DNA of 64,000 bases from PALSA-505 sp035308365 (lineage in GTDB: Bacteria; Actinomycetota; Actinomycetes; Streptosporangiales; Streptosporangiaceae). Within the stretch, counting starts at the first letter, position 1. The number at the start of each line of letters is the position of its first letter. A program made the translations under genes and the position numbers. The stretch lies in the NCBI GenBank assembly GCA_035308365.1, contig DATGGU010000172.1:1-64000 (forward strand), given 5' to 3'. The notes under the pieces are model-generated. The model was not told the origin of the DNA and ran no database searches. It saw only the letters and a list, made by a program, of their open reading frames with translations. Shown here in pieces: positions 14,900 to 23,139 of this stretch.

Positions 14900-16152
14900 C
14901 CGGCGGCCCGCCAGCCGAGGTGGACCACGGCGACGTCGTCGGCCAGCCCGCCGTACGGCGTGGCCGCCTGCTCCACCCGCTCGATCAGCCGGTCCACGAA
15001 CGCGGCGGGCGCCTCGCCGGCCAGCTCGCGGGCCATGTCCAGCAGGCCGTCCTCGCCGAGCCGTTCGCTGCCCGGCCCGGTGCGGCACTCGAACAGCCCG
15101 TCGGTGAACAGCACCAGGCTGGTTCCCGCGGCCAGCGGCACGTCCTGCGCCCGCCAGTCGTGGCCGGGGACGAGGCCCAGGGCCGGGCCGCCCTCCCCCT
15201 CGACCAGCTCGATCCCGCCGGGCACGGCGCTGCCACGCAGCAGCAGGCCGGGGTGGCCCGCCCGCAGAATGTGCGCGCTGCGCCGGTGCGACGGCAGCGA
15301 CAGATGGGTGAGGGTGGCGAACACCCGCTCACCCTCCCGCTCGGCCAGGAGCATCTGCTCCAGCAGCCTGATCAGCGACGCGTCCGGCGTGCCGGCCAGG
15401 ATGAGCGAACGCCAGGCGACCCGCAGGCAGACTCCCACGGCCGCCTCGGCCGGACCGTGCCCGGCCACGTCGCCGATGACCGCGTGCACGGTGCCGTCCG
15501 CGGTCTCCACGACATCGTAGAAGTCGCCGCCGAGCAGCGACTGATCGTTTCCCGGCCGGTACCTGGCCACTACCTCGACCGAGCCGCTGCGCATCAGCGG
15601 CGTGGGCAGCAGGCCGCGTTCGAGCCGCGCGTTTTCCTCCGCCCGCAGTTCGCTGAGCTGCAGCGCGGCCGACGCCTGCTCGACGTGCTTGCGCTGGGCC
15701 GCATACCGGATCGCCCGGCTGAACACGTGCGGCGCCGACTGGCCCTTGAACAGGTAGTCCTGCGCCCCGGCGGCGACCGCGGCCAGCCCGGCGCTTTCTT
15801 CGGCCAGGCCGGTCAGCACGACCACCGGCGCACCCGGCGCCGCGGCGAGCATCTGCCTCACCACGTCGAGGCCGCGGCCGTCCGGCAGGTGCAGGTCCAG
15901 CAGGATGCAGCCGGGGGTCTCCACTTCGGCCAGCCGCTCCCTCGCCTCGGCCAGCGAGCGCGCCCAGACGAGGGCGGCGCGCATGTCGCTGTCCTTCAGC
16001 AGTTCCTCGACCAGGATGTAGTCCGCGGGGTCGTCCTCGACCAGCAGCAGTGTCTTGGGGTCCCCCAGCCAGGACGCGACGGCATCGGCCGGGACCGCGG
16101 CCTCCGGGCCCCCGGTGGGCCGCAGATCCGAAGCGCCTGCGGTGGCTGTCAC
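14896..16152 (-). CDS. Receiver domain-PP2C (RsbU-type) phosphatase
   Basis: 418 residues: a receiver domain (about 33-155; LLVEDDPADY, phospho-Asp in ILLDLHLPDG, VVVLTG, YLFKGQ), a short coiled coil (RAEENARLERGLLP) and a SpoIIE-type PP2C domain (about 190-415; LGGDFYDVV, VIGDVAGHG, LFTDGLFE, ADDVAVV). Phosphorylation of the receiver presumably controls dephosphorylation of a STAS protein, linking the downstream kinase to a sigma network. First gene of a three-gene operon with 4-base overlaps. The 251-base gap upstream (16153-16403) holds no recognisable gene. Confidence 0.93.
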   Translation of the reverse strand: MTATAGASDLRPTGGPEAAVPADAVASWLGDPKTLLLVEDDPADYILVEELLKDSDMRAALVWARSLAEARERLAEVETPGCILLDLHLPDGRGLDVVRQMLAAAPGAPVVVLTGLAEESAGLAAVAAGAQDYLFKGQSAPHVFSRAIRYAAQRKHVEQASAALQLSELRAEENARLERGLLPTPLMRSGSVEVVARYRPGNDQSLLGGDFYDVVETADGTVHAVIGDVAGHGPAEAAVGVCLRVAWRSLILAGTPDASLIRLLEQMLLAEREGERVFATLTHLSLPSHRRSAHILRAGHPGLLLRGSAVPGGIELVEGEGGPALGLVPGHDWRAQDVPLAAGTSLVLFTDGLFECRTGPGSERLGEDGLLDMARELAGEAPAAFVDRLIERVEQAATPYGGLADDVAVVHLGWRAAG

Positions 16153-16403
16153 GACCGTCTCCTCATCCCATTGTGCTGTGAAGGCTGGCTCAGGTATACC
16201 GCGTCAATACTTACCACTAGGGCAACCTGCCGGATCTGCCACGTCCAGATGCTGATTCCGCAACTTCGCCCCCGGGCCAAGACCGGCGCACACGGAGGAC
16301 GCCGGCGATCGGGTCCGCCGGCGTCCTCACGGCTGCCAGGTAGCAGGCCTCTTAGCTGCCCAGGATGAGCCGGGCGAAACATCCGGTCTTGTTCACACCC
16401 TAT

Positions 16404-17429
16404 TCACCCCTCGGCCGGCGGCGAAACCTCGCCCGGTGTCTGCGGCGTTCGCGGCCCGGCCTGCTCGCCGGTGGGGCGGTCGCTGTACGTCACGAGCACG
16501 TCCTGCTCGGGACGGCGCTGGTTCTGCAGCGCCTGCAGCGCCATCGAGTACCGGTCCGCCTCGGTCAGCGGCGGCTGGATGATGGCCCGCGGCCACAGCC
16601 GCCTGGCCAGCACCACGTTGATCTCGGCGGCATAGACCGCCACCTGGACGGCGATGTACAGCCAGGCGACCAGTGCGAGCACCGTGGAAAACACTGTGTA
16701 CACCGAATCGGCACGCAGGTAGTGGTGGACCAGATAGCCGCCGAGGACCTGCAGCAATGTCCAGGTCACCCCGCCGGCCACGGCGCCGGCCAGCAGATCC
16801 CTGGACGGGACGCCTTTGGGGGTCAGCACCCGGAAGCTGATGAAGTACAGGCCGATGTTCGCGCAGGCTGCCAGCAGCTCGGCCAGCACCACGAAGACCG
16901 GGATGTGGTGGCCGAAGGTGTCCAGAGCCGTGAGCAGCGTCGTCAGGACCACGCCGATGCCGAGCACACCGAGGAACAGCAGGCACCTGCCAAGCCGCGG
17001 CACGTATCCCGGCCGCGCCGGGCCGGGCAGGTTCCATATCTGCGTCATGGTGAACAGCCCGGACTGGGCCAGCCCGGTGGCTCCCCAGATCAGCACGAGC
17101 AACCCGGAGACGAGCCCGATCACGCTGGATCGCCGCAACGTCCGCACGTTGCCGGTGAGCTGGCTGCCGACCAGCGGGAACTGCTTGGCCACAGCCTTCA
17201 GCACTTCGCCGCGCAGCGCCGGGTCGGCCGATGAGATCAGCCCGAGGATCGTCACCAGCACCAGAAGTAACGGGAACACCGACACGAACGCGGAATGCGC
17301 CATGCTGGACGCGAGGGTGCCGCCGTTGTCATCGCCGTACTTCTTGATGACCCCGAAGACGAAGGCGGATGGCGTGTGCCGCTGCTGGGCGGCGTCCAGC
17401 CGCCGCAATCCGCGCTCGATGGGATTCAC
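16404..17429 (-). CDS. YihY/BrkB-family membrane protein
   Basis: 341 residues with six predicted transmembrane segments: SAFVSVFPLLLVLVTILGLI, then near residues 105, 145, 185, 215 and 250. The motif LAYAFASLFPLLL-type helix 1 (HSAFVSVFPLLL) and GALIAYY equivalent identify the YihY/UPF0761 family. C-terminal tail is cytoplasmic and Pro/Glu-rich. Formerly called ribonuclease BN in error; function unknown. A paralogue lies at 41773. ATG 17429 used; no upstream partner. Confidence 0.88.
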   Translation of the reverse strand: MNPIERGLRRLDAAQQRHTPSAFVFGVIKKYGDDNGGTLASSMAHSAFVSVFPLLLVLVTILGLISSADPALRGEVLKAVAKQFPLVGSQLTGNVRTLRRSSVIGLVSGLLVLIWGATGLAQSGLFTMTQIWNLPGPARPGYVPRLGRCLLFLGVLGIGVVLTTLLTALDTFGHHIPVFVVLAELLAACANIGLYFISFRVLTPKGVPSRDLLAGAVAGGVTWTLLQVLGGYLVHHYLRADSVYTVFSTVLALVAWLYIAVQVAVYAAEINVVLARRLWPRAIIQPPLTEADRYSMALQALQNQRRPEQDVLVTYSDRPTGEQAGPRTPQTPGEVSPPAEG

Positions 17430-17561
17430 CGGCGCCTCCCGGGGGCCTGCCCAAATCCAGTGCTTCCTGGCTACCCGCCAGCCGCCATCTCATGCAGGGC
17501 GCCGCCGGGCACGGCCGGTTCATACCGCCAGGAATGCCATATACAGAAAGAAGAAGGCGGT

Positions 17562-18128
17562 CTAGCCGCCGGCTGACCGCTCGCCCGGGCCGGGGGCGCC
17601 CGCCTGCTCCTGGTGGCGGACCCGGCGGGCGAGCGGGAAGGCGAACCAGAGCCCGGCGAACAGGACGACGATGAAGACCGTGATCAGCACGGACGGCAGG
17701 CCGCGGTCGACGTAGCCGGTCACCAGCAGCACCGCGGCGCTCACGGCCAGGCCAACGGTCACCAGCCCGCCGATCGCCATGGTGTTGGCGGCCCGGACGA
17801 GGTGCTCCTTCTGGCGGCGCCGGAAGACCAGCCGGTGGTAGGCGACCGGGCCGAGCAGCAGGGCCGTGGCCACCGCGGCCAGCACCAGGCAGGCCAGGTA
17901 GAGCTGGCGCTGCCCGGGGCCGAGCTTGCCGAACCTGTTGGTGAACGGGATCGAGAGCAGAAAACCGAACAGCACCTGCACGCCGAGCCCGGCGACCCGC
18001 AGCTCCTGCAGCAACTCGGCCAGGTTGCGGTCGTCACGCTCCTCCGGCGTCTCGTTCCGCGGATCCGCAAGCTCCATGCCCCGCTCACTCCCGCGGGCCT
18101 CGACCGTGTGTGGTTCCGGCATCTCCAC
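17562..18128 (-). CDS. DUF6328-family four-helix membrane protein
   Basis: 188 residues. A hydrophilic, acidic N-terminus (NETPEERDDRNLAELLQELR) is followed by four transmembrane helices and a basic end. The segment LRVAGLGVQVLFGFLLSIPF and then FGKLGPGQRQLYLACLVLAA match the DUF6328 pattern I know. No function is established. It lies 15 bases downstream of udgX on the same strand, so they may form one transcript. Confidence 0.78.
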   Translation of the reverse strand: MEMPEPHTVEARGSERGMELADPRNETPEERDDRNLAELLQELRVAGLGVQVLFGFLLSIPFTNRFGKLGPGQRQLYLACLVLAAVATALLLGPVAYHRLVFRRRQKEHLVRAANTMAIGGLVTVGLAVSAAVLLVTGYVDRGLPSVLITVFIVVLFAGLWFAFPLARRVRHQEQAGAPGPGERSAGG

Positions 18129-18143
18129 CCTCCCTGGCCGGGC

Positions 18144-18818
18144 TCATCGCTTCCCCGGCAAACTCGACGCGGCCACCCGCAGGTCATCCACCAGGCCGGC
18201 GTAGGCGGCGTCCCGGTCGTCCGCACGCAACACGGCGGACGGGTGAACCGTGGGCACGACGGTGACCTCGCGTTCCGGCTCCCGCGGCGGTCCGGGTGAA
18301 CACCAGGCGATCTTCGTGCCACGTTGCCTGGTCACCCGGAACGAACCGCCCAGCAGCGCCCGCCCGGCGGTCGCGCCCAGCGTCACCACCACCTGTGGCT
18401 CCAGCCGGGCCAGTTCCGCCGCCAGCCAAGGCCAGCAGGCCCGGATGTGCGCGGCTTCCGGCGGCTGGTGTATCCGGCGCTTCCTGCCGTGCGGCTCGGG
18501 CTTCCAGCGGAAGTGCTTGACCGCGTTCGTCGTGTAGGTGATTGCCGGGTCGATCCCGGCCTCCGCCAGGGCGCGGTCGAGCAGCTTGCCGGCCGGCCCG
18601 ACGAACGGCTCCCCCTCCTTGTCCTCCATGTCGCCGGGCTGCTCCCCGATCAGCACCACGGCCGCCCGGCTGGAACCGCGCCCGAACACGGCCTGCGTCG
18701 CGCGCTCATACAGGTCGCAACCCTGGCATTCCTGGACGGCCTTGGCCACCGCGGTCAGGCTCGCCGCATCGTCCGGCACGAACCGGCCGGCTCCTGGGTA
18801 GGTCGCGTTGCCCGGCAC
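18144..18818 (-). CDS. udgX: UdgX, uracil-DNA cross-linking glycosylase
   Basis: 224-residue family-4-like uracil-DNA glycosylase of the UdgX subgroup. Cluster-binding Cys31 and Cys34 are followed by motif A GEQPGDMEDKEGEPFVGPAG (57-76). The distinguishing insertion loop KRRIHQPP supplies His115, equivalent to His109 of the Mycobacterium smegmatis enzyme, which attacks the abasic sugar and leaves the protein covalently bound to DNA. Motif B is HPSAVLRA. It excises uracil from single-stranded DNA but stays attached, probably marking or blocking lesions. ATG 18818. Known activity is from the family; here it is inferred from the intact motif. Confidence 0.92.
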   Translation of the reverse strand: MPGNATYPGAGRFVPDDAASLTAVAKAVQECQGCDLYERATQAVFGRGSSRAAVVLIGEQPGDMEDKEGEPFVGPAGKLLDRALAEAGIDPAITYTTNAVKHFRWKPEPHGRKRRIHQPPEAAHIRACWPWLAAELARLEPQVVVTLGATAGRALLGGSFRVTRQRGTKIAWCSPGPPREPEREVTVVPTVHPSAVLRADDRDAAYAGLVDDLRVAASSLPGKR

Positions 18819-18888
18819 CTGGGCCGCCCTTCCTCGTTCGCTGCTGGCTGTCTCTACCCACCGCCCAGGTACCGAACCATGCCGGACC

Positions 18889-19023
18889 TCAGCGCTGAAG
18901 CTCGGGAAGTACCTGCTCGCCGTACAGGCGCAGGGTGCCGAGCGGGTCGGCGGCGGACACGTTCATCACCACGACGGCCGTGGCGCCCATCCCCCGCATC
19001 ATCTTGAGCCGGCGGATGTGAAC
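18889..19023 (-). pseudogene. C-terminal remnant of a luciferase-like F420 oxidoreductase
   Basis: A frame ending at 18889 reads KMMRGMGATAVVVMNVSAAD and then PLGTLRLYGEQVLPELQR, matching the C-terminal strand and helix of LLM-class F420-dependent oxidoreductases. Upstream the frame soon meets a stop (19093-19095) and the rest of a roughly 300-residue gene is absent; the hemerythrin promoter lies there instead. Probably the leftover of a deletion. It is not the same as the intact LLM gene at 57555. Confidence 0.5.
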
Positions 19024-19090
19024 CGGCGCCGTCCTGAGCTGACCGGTCAGGCGCCTGGTCACCGGGCCGCCCGGTTTCCAGCCGCACGGT

Positions 19091-19115
19091 GATTATGGCC
19101 GGGCATCCCGGGTAG
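19091..19115 (+). promoter_or_regulatory. Candidate SigB-type promoter for the hemerythrin gene
   Basis: GATT 19091-19094, fifteen bases, GGGTAG 19110-19115, fitting GNNT-N14 to N16-GGGTA, 47 bases upstream of the hemerythrin ATG. Confidence 0.4.
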
Positions 19116-19162
19116 CGAGCCGCGCCACCATCACGGAAGGCACTACGAGACAGGAAAATGCG

Positions 19163-19717
19163 ATGGGCGATGTGTTCGAGGTCCTGAAGTCCGATCACGA
19201 AGAAGTCAAGGCGATGCTGGTCAGGCTGGAGACCTGGCCGGCCGGTTCGCTGGCGGAGCGCAAGAAGCTCACCGAGCAAATGATCATCGAGGAGTCCAGG
19301 CACGAAGCCCTGGAGGAGCAGTACTTCTGGCCGGCCGTCCGCGAGCAGGGCCCCGAGGGCGCCCAGGTGGCGGACAAGGCCATCAGCCAGGAGCAGGAGG
19401 CCAAGCAGGTGCTCGCCGAACTGGACAAGCTCGATCCCTCGAACGCGGACTTCGAGCGCCTGCTGACCAGCTTCATCGCCGCCGCCCGTGAGCACATCGC
19501 GTTCGAGGAGGACCGGGCCTGGCCGATCCTGCGAATGGGCATCAGCCCAGACCAGGCAACCGAACTCGGGGAGAAGATCGCGAAGGGCAAGGCGGCCGCG
19601 CCCACCCGGCCGCACCCGCACACCCCGCCGCACGAGGGTGTGCTCAAGGCAGCCGGCCCGGTCGCAGCGGCCGCCGACAAGCTGCGGGACGCCGTCACCG
19701 GACGCGGGCAGGACTGA
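19163..19717 (+). CDS. Hemerythrin (HHE) domain protein
   Basis: 184 residues. A four-helix HHE domain spans about 1-140 with candidate diiron ligands in SDHEEVK, SRHEALEEQYFWP and REHIAFEED; one of the usual histidines of helix 3 is replaced (SQEQEAKQVL). The C-terminus is Pro/His-rich and disordered. HHE proteins bind oxygen, nitric oxide or peroxide and are stress induced. ATG 19163 has a weak GACAGG leader; a SigB-like promoter precedes it and a hairpin terminator follows. Confidence 0.88.
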   Translation: MGDVFEVLKSDHEEVKAMLVRLETWPAGSLAERKKLTEQMIIEESRHEALEEQYFWPAVREQGPEGAQVADKAISQEQEAKQVLAELDKLDPSNADFERLLTSFIAAAREHIAFEEDRAWPILRMGISPDQATELGEKIAKGKAAAPTRPHPHTPPHEGVLKAAGPVAAAADKLRDAVTGRGQD

Positions 19718-19725
19718 GACCGCCG

Positions 19726-19765
19726 CTGGGCCCGGTGTGTAACCTCCCGGGCGCGCCGGGCCCAG
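19726..19765 (+). terminator. Hairpin terminator after the hemerythrin gene
   Basis: CTGGGCCCGG (19726-19735) pairs perfectly with CCGGGCCCAG (19756-19765) around a 20-base loop, nine bases after the stop. No T run. Confidence 0.5.
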
Positions 19766-19933
19766 ACACCCGCGACTCAACCGTCCCCGGATCCCGTGAG
19801 CCGATCGCCTGCTACCCACTGCTCGCCAGCCGGGCCCCCGGCCGCGGCCACCGCCCGCGGCCATGGCCCGATGTCACCGGCGTGGCGGCCGGGGATGGCG
19901 GCACCGGTCCCCGGCAGCCAGGAAAGGACGCCC

Positions 19934-21250
19934 GTGCACCTCACCGTGATCGGCACCGGCTACCTCGGCACCGTGCACGCCGCCTGCCTGGCGGATCTGG
20001 GCTTCGAGGTGCTGGGAGTGGACAGCGACCCGGCCAGGACCGGCACCCTGAGCCGGGGGGAGCCGCCGTTCCGCGAGCCCGGCCTCGGCGCCCTGCTCCG
20101 CCGTGGGGTGCGATCGGGCCGGCTGCGGTTCACCACGTCGCTGCCGGCCGCCGCGCAGTTCGGCGACGTCCACTTTCTGTGCGTCGGCACGCCACAGCGG
20201 GCCGGTCAGCCGCACGCCGACCTCAGCCAGCTCTACGCGTGCGTGGACGCGCTGGCCCCGTTGCTGGAGCGGCCCTGCCTGGTGGCGGGCAAGTCCACCA
20301 CACCGGTCGGCACCGCCGCGGCCCTGGCCACGCGACTGGCCACACTGGCGCCCGCCGGACCGCGAGCCGAGCTCGCCTGGAATCCCGAATTCCTGCGGGA
20401 GGGCCACGCGATCGCCGACACCATCCAGCCGGACCGGATCGTGGCGGGCGTGCGATCGGCCCGCGCCGAGGCGGTACTGCGGGAGGTCTACCGCAAGCCG
20501 CTGGCGGCGGGCACTCCGCTGGTGGTCACCGACCTGGCAACGGCCGAGCTGGTCAAGGTGGCGGCGAACGCCTTCCTGGCCACCAAGATTTCCTTCATCA
20601 ACGCTATGGCCGAGGTCTGCCATGCGGCCAGCGCTGATGTCATGGTCCTGACCGAGGCGCTCGGTCACGATGCCAGGATCGGCGCGGCCGGGATGATGCC
20701 CGGGCTCGGTTTCGGCGGCGGGTGCCTGCCCAAGGACATCCGGGCGTTCCTGGCCCGGGCCGAGGAGCTGGGGGCCGGCCAGGCGCTGGCGTTCCTGCGG
20801 AACGTGGACGCCATCAACGCACGGTGCCGGTCCCGCGCCGTCGCGGCGGCGCGGGAGCTGACCGGGGGCTCGCTGGCCGGCCGGGCGGTTGGCGTGCTGG
20901 GAGCCGCCTTCAAGCCAGGCACCGATGACATCCGCGACTCCCCCGCCCTCGCGGTGGCGGCCAGCCTCAGCGACCTCGGCGCCCGGGTCACGCTGTACGA
21001 CCCGGCCGCCACGGACCGGGCCTGCACCGCGTTCCCCCAGCTCGCCGGCGCGGAGTCGGCCGAGGCGGCGGCCCGCGACGCGGACGTGCTGCTGGTGCTC
21101 ACCGAGTGGGACGAATTCAGGAACGCCGACCCGGACGTCCTGGGCAAGGCCGTCCGGCAGCGTCGCGTGCTGGATGCCAGGCACGCCCTCGACCCGGTTC
21201 GCTGGCGGGCGGCCGGCTGGACCTACCACGCCCTGGGCCGCCGGTGGTGA
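19934..21250 (+). CDS. UDP-glucose/GDP-mannose dehydrogenase family enzyme
   Basis: 438 residues, probably UDP-glucose 6-dehydrogenase making UDP-glucuronate with two NAD+. N-terminal NAD motif GTGYLGTVHA, central helix with AELVKVAANAFLATKISFIN, catalytic Cys in GFGGGCLPKD, and C-terminal UDP-binding domain with FKPGTDDIRDSP. GTG 19934, preceded by AGGAAAGGA, is chosen over the longer frame because the NAD-binding strand starts there. The gene ends in GTGA, overlapping the next glycosyltransferase. Substrate (UDP-glucose versus UDP-ManNAc or similar) cannot be settled from sequence by eye. Confidence 0.9.
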   Translation: MHLTVIGTGYLGTVHAACLADLGFEVLGVDSDPARTGTLSRGEPPFREPGLGALLRRGVRSGRLRFTTSLPAAAQFGDVHFLCVGTPQRAGQPHADLSQLYACVDALAPLLERPCLVAGKSTTPVGTAAALATRLATLAPAGPRAELAWNPEFLREGHAIADTIQPDRIVAGVRSARAEAVLREVYRKPLAAGTPLVVTDLATAELVKVAANAFLATKISFINAMAEVCHAASADVMVLTEALGHDARIGAAGMMPGLGFGGGCLPKDIRAFLARAEELGAGQALAFLRNVDAINARCRSRAVAAARELTGGSLAGRAVGVLGAAFKPGTDDIRDSPALAVAASLSDLGARVTLYDPAATDRACTAFPQLAGAESAEAAARDADVLLVLTEWDEFRNADPDVLGKAVRQRRVLDARHALDPVRWRAAGWTYHALGRRW

Positions 21251-22140
21251 GCGCGCCGGTGCGGCGGCCAGCGGGCAGCGGTGTCACCGTGGTGATCGCC
21301 ACCCGCAACCGCCGCGGCGAGTTGCTGCGCACTATGTCCCGGCTGCACGAGCTGCCCGAACGCCCCCCGGTCATCGTGGTGGACAACGCCTCCACCGACG
21401 GCAGCGCGGCCGCGGCCACCGCCTGCTTCCCGGCTGCCGAGGTGATCTCGCTGCCTCGCAACGATGGCGCGGCCGCACGCAACGCGGGGGCCGCCCGGGC
21501 GGTGACCCGCTACGTCGCGTTCAGCGACGACGACTCCTGGTGGGAGCCGGGCTCGCTGCGCCGGGCCGCGGCGGCACTGGACGCCGATCCCCGGCTCGGC
21601 CTGGTCGCCGCCAGCACCCTGGTGGGCGCGGATCGCGCACCGGATCCGCTGAACGCGGTCATGGCCCGCTCCCCGCTGCGCGACGGTGACCAGGCCGAGG
21701 TGCTGGGCTTTCTGGCCTGTGCCTGCGTGGTCAGGAAGGACGCCTTCCTGCGGGCCGGCGGGTTCAGCCGCCTGCTGTTCTTCGCCGGCGAGGAACAGTT
21801 GCTCGCTTACGACCTGGCCGCGGCCGGCTGGGCCCGCCGCTACCTGCCCGGCGTCGTCGCGGTGCACGAGCCGTCGGCGATCCGCCCGCCGCCGTCCGAA
21901 CGCCGCCGGGCCGAACGCCGCAACCTGCTGCTCACCGCGTGGCTGCGCCGCCCGGTCGCGGTGGCAGCCGCCGAGACGCTGAGCCTGGCCCGTGACGCCG
22001 TCCGGGATCCCGCCGCCCGCGCCACGCTGTTCGCCGTGGCGGCCCGGCTGCCCGCCGCGCTGCGGCAGCGCCGCCCGCTTCCCCCCGATGTCGAGCGCAA
22101 GGTGCTCGCGCTGGCCGCGGCCCATGGGGACCAGCAGTGA
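21247..22140 (+). CDS. Family 2 glycosyltransferase
   Basis: 297-residue GT-A enzyme. Nucleotide-sugar site TVVIATRNRRGEL, VDNASTDGS, and metal-binding motif FSDDDSWWEPGS; later GEEQLLAYDLAAAGW supplies the catalytic acidic residue, and a C-terminal basic helical tail may bind membrane. GTG 21247 overlaps the previous stop (GTGA), so it is coupled to the dehydrogenase. It ends 18 bases from the convergent GT9 gene. Likely adds a sugar to a surface glycan precursor in the cytoplasm. Confidence 0.88.
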   Translation: MSAPVRRPAGSGVTVVIATRNRRGELLRTMSRLHELPERPPVIVVDNASTDGSAAAATACFPAAEVISLPRNDGAAARNAGAARAVTRYVAFSDDDSWWEPGSLRRAAAALDADPRLGLVAASTLVGADRAPDPLNAVMARSPLRDGDQAEVLGFLACACVVRKDAFLRAGGFSRLLFFAGEEQLLAYDLAAAGWARRYLPGVVAVHEPSAIRPPPSERRRAERRNLLLTAWLRRPVAVAAAETLSLARDAVRDPAARATLFAVAARLPAALRQRRPLPPDVERKVLALAAAHGDQQ

Positions 22141-22158
22141 GCCGGTGCCCGCTTGCCG

Positions 22159-23139
22159 TCAGGCCGGCTGAGCTGCGAGCCCGGCAGGCCGGGCCGCTGG
22201 CGCCGCGAGCCGGCCGGCGGCGTCGAGTACGTCCCCGGTGCCGATCAGCAGCAGGCGCGGATCCACCGACCGGCCGTGGGCATCCCCGGGCCGGGATCCA
22301 CTGCCCTTCCACAGGGCCAGGTGGCGTGCCGAATCCCGCGGCGGCCCCCACAGCGCGGGCGAGACCGGCCCGAACAACGTCACCGAGGGTGTGCCATACG
22401 CCACCGCCAGGTGAGCGACGCCGGTGTCATTACTGATCACGATCGATGCCGCGGCGACCACGGCGGCCAGGCCCGCCAGCCCGGTCCCGCCCGCCAGCAC
22501 CGACCCGGCGCCCAGCCCGGCCGACCGCGCGACCTCGGCGGCCAGCGGCCGCTCCGCCGCGGTTCCTGTGATCACGACGGGCAGTCCCCGGCGCGCCAGG
22601 GTCCGGGCCACCCCGGCGAACCGGCAGGCGGGCCAGCGCCTGCTGCCACTGGCCGCGCCGGGGTGCACGACCGCCGCGCCGCGGATCCGGGGCGGCAGCC
22701 GTGGCGGGGGCAGCCGCAGCGCGGCCGGGTCGGCCGGTATCCCCCACCAGCCGAGCAGACGGCACCAGCGGGCCACCTCGTGCTCGTCATCCCGCCAGCG
22801 CGGGCCGGCCACGCCGGGATCGGCGGGTGAGGCGTACATCATCGTGACCGGCGCGCCAACCGCCCGGACCAGGTCGTGGCTGGCCGGCCCGCTGCCGTGC
22901 AGGTCGGCCGCGATCACCGGCGGCGGCCAGGCCCAGCGCACCGGCTGCAGTTCGCCAGCCGGAAGCACCCGGTCCACCGCACCGGTCGCCGCGGCCAGTG
23001 GGCCGAACCGGGCCGGTGCGGCAAGCACGATCTCGTGATCGGGCAGAGCGGCCCGCAGTGCCCGGTAGGCGGGCACGCCGGTGAGGAAGTCCCCCAGGCC
23101 CAGTGCCCGCAGGATCAGCACCCGGGGCCGAACCCTCAT
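22159..23139 (-). CDS. Family 9 (heptosyltransferase-like) glycosyltransferase
   Basis: 326 residues. Opening VLILRALGLGDFLTGVPAYR and the later VVHPGAASGSRRWPA, ITGTAAERPL and ISNDTGVAHLAVAYGTPSVTLFGP are the GT9 signatures, shared with LPS heptosyltransferases WaaC/WaaF that use ADP-heptose. ATG 23139 overlaps the upstream glycosyltransferase stop (ATGA). The longer frame to 24132 runs through the neighbouring gene in the wrong frame. With GmhA, HldE and GmhB nearby, ADP-heptose is the likely donor, although GT9 proteins with other donors exist. Confidence 0.9.
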   Translation of the reverse strand: MRVRPRVLILRALGLGDFLTGVPAYRALRAALPDHEIVLAAPARFGPLAAATGAVDRVLPAGELQPVRWAWPPPVIAADLHGSGPASHDLVRAVGAPVTMMYASPADPGVAGPRWRDDEHEVARWCRLLGWWGIPADPAALRLPPPRLPPRIRGAAVVHPGAASGSRRWPACRFAGVARTLARRGLPVVITGTAAERPLAAEVARSAGLGAGSVLAGGTGLAGLAAVVAAASIVISNDTGVAHLAVAYGTPSVTLFGPVSPALWGPPRDSARHLALWKGSGSRPGDAHGRSVDPRLLLIGTGDVLDAAGRLAAPAARPAGLAAQPA

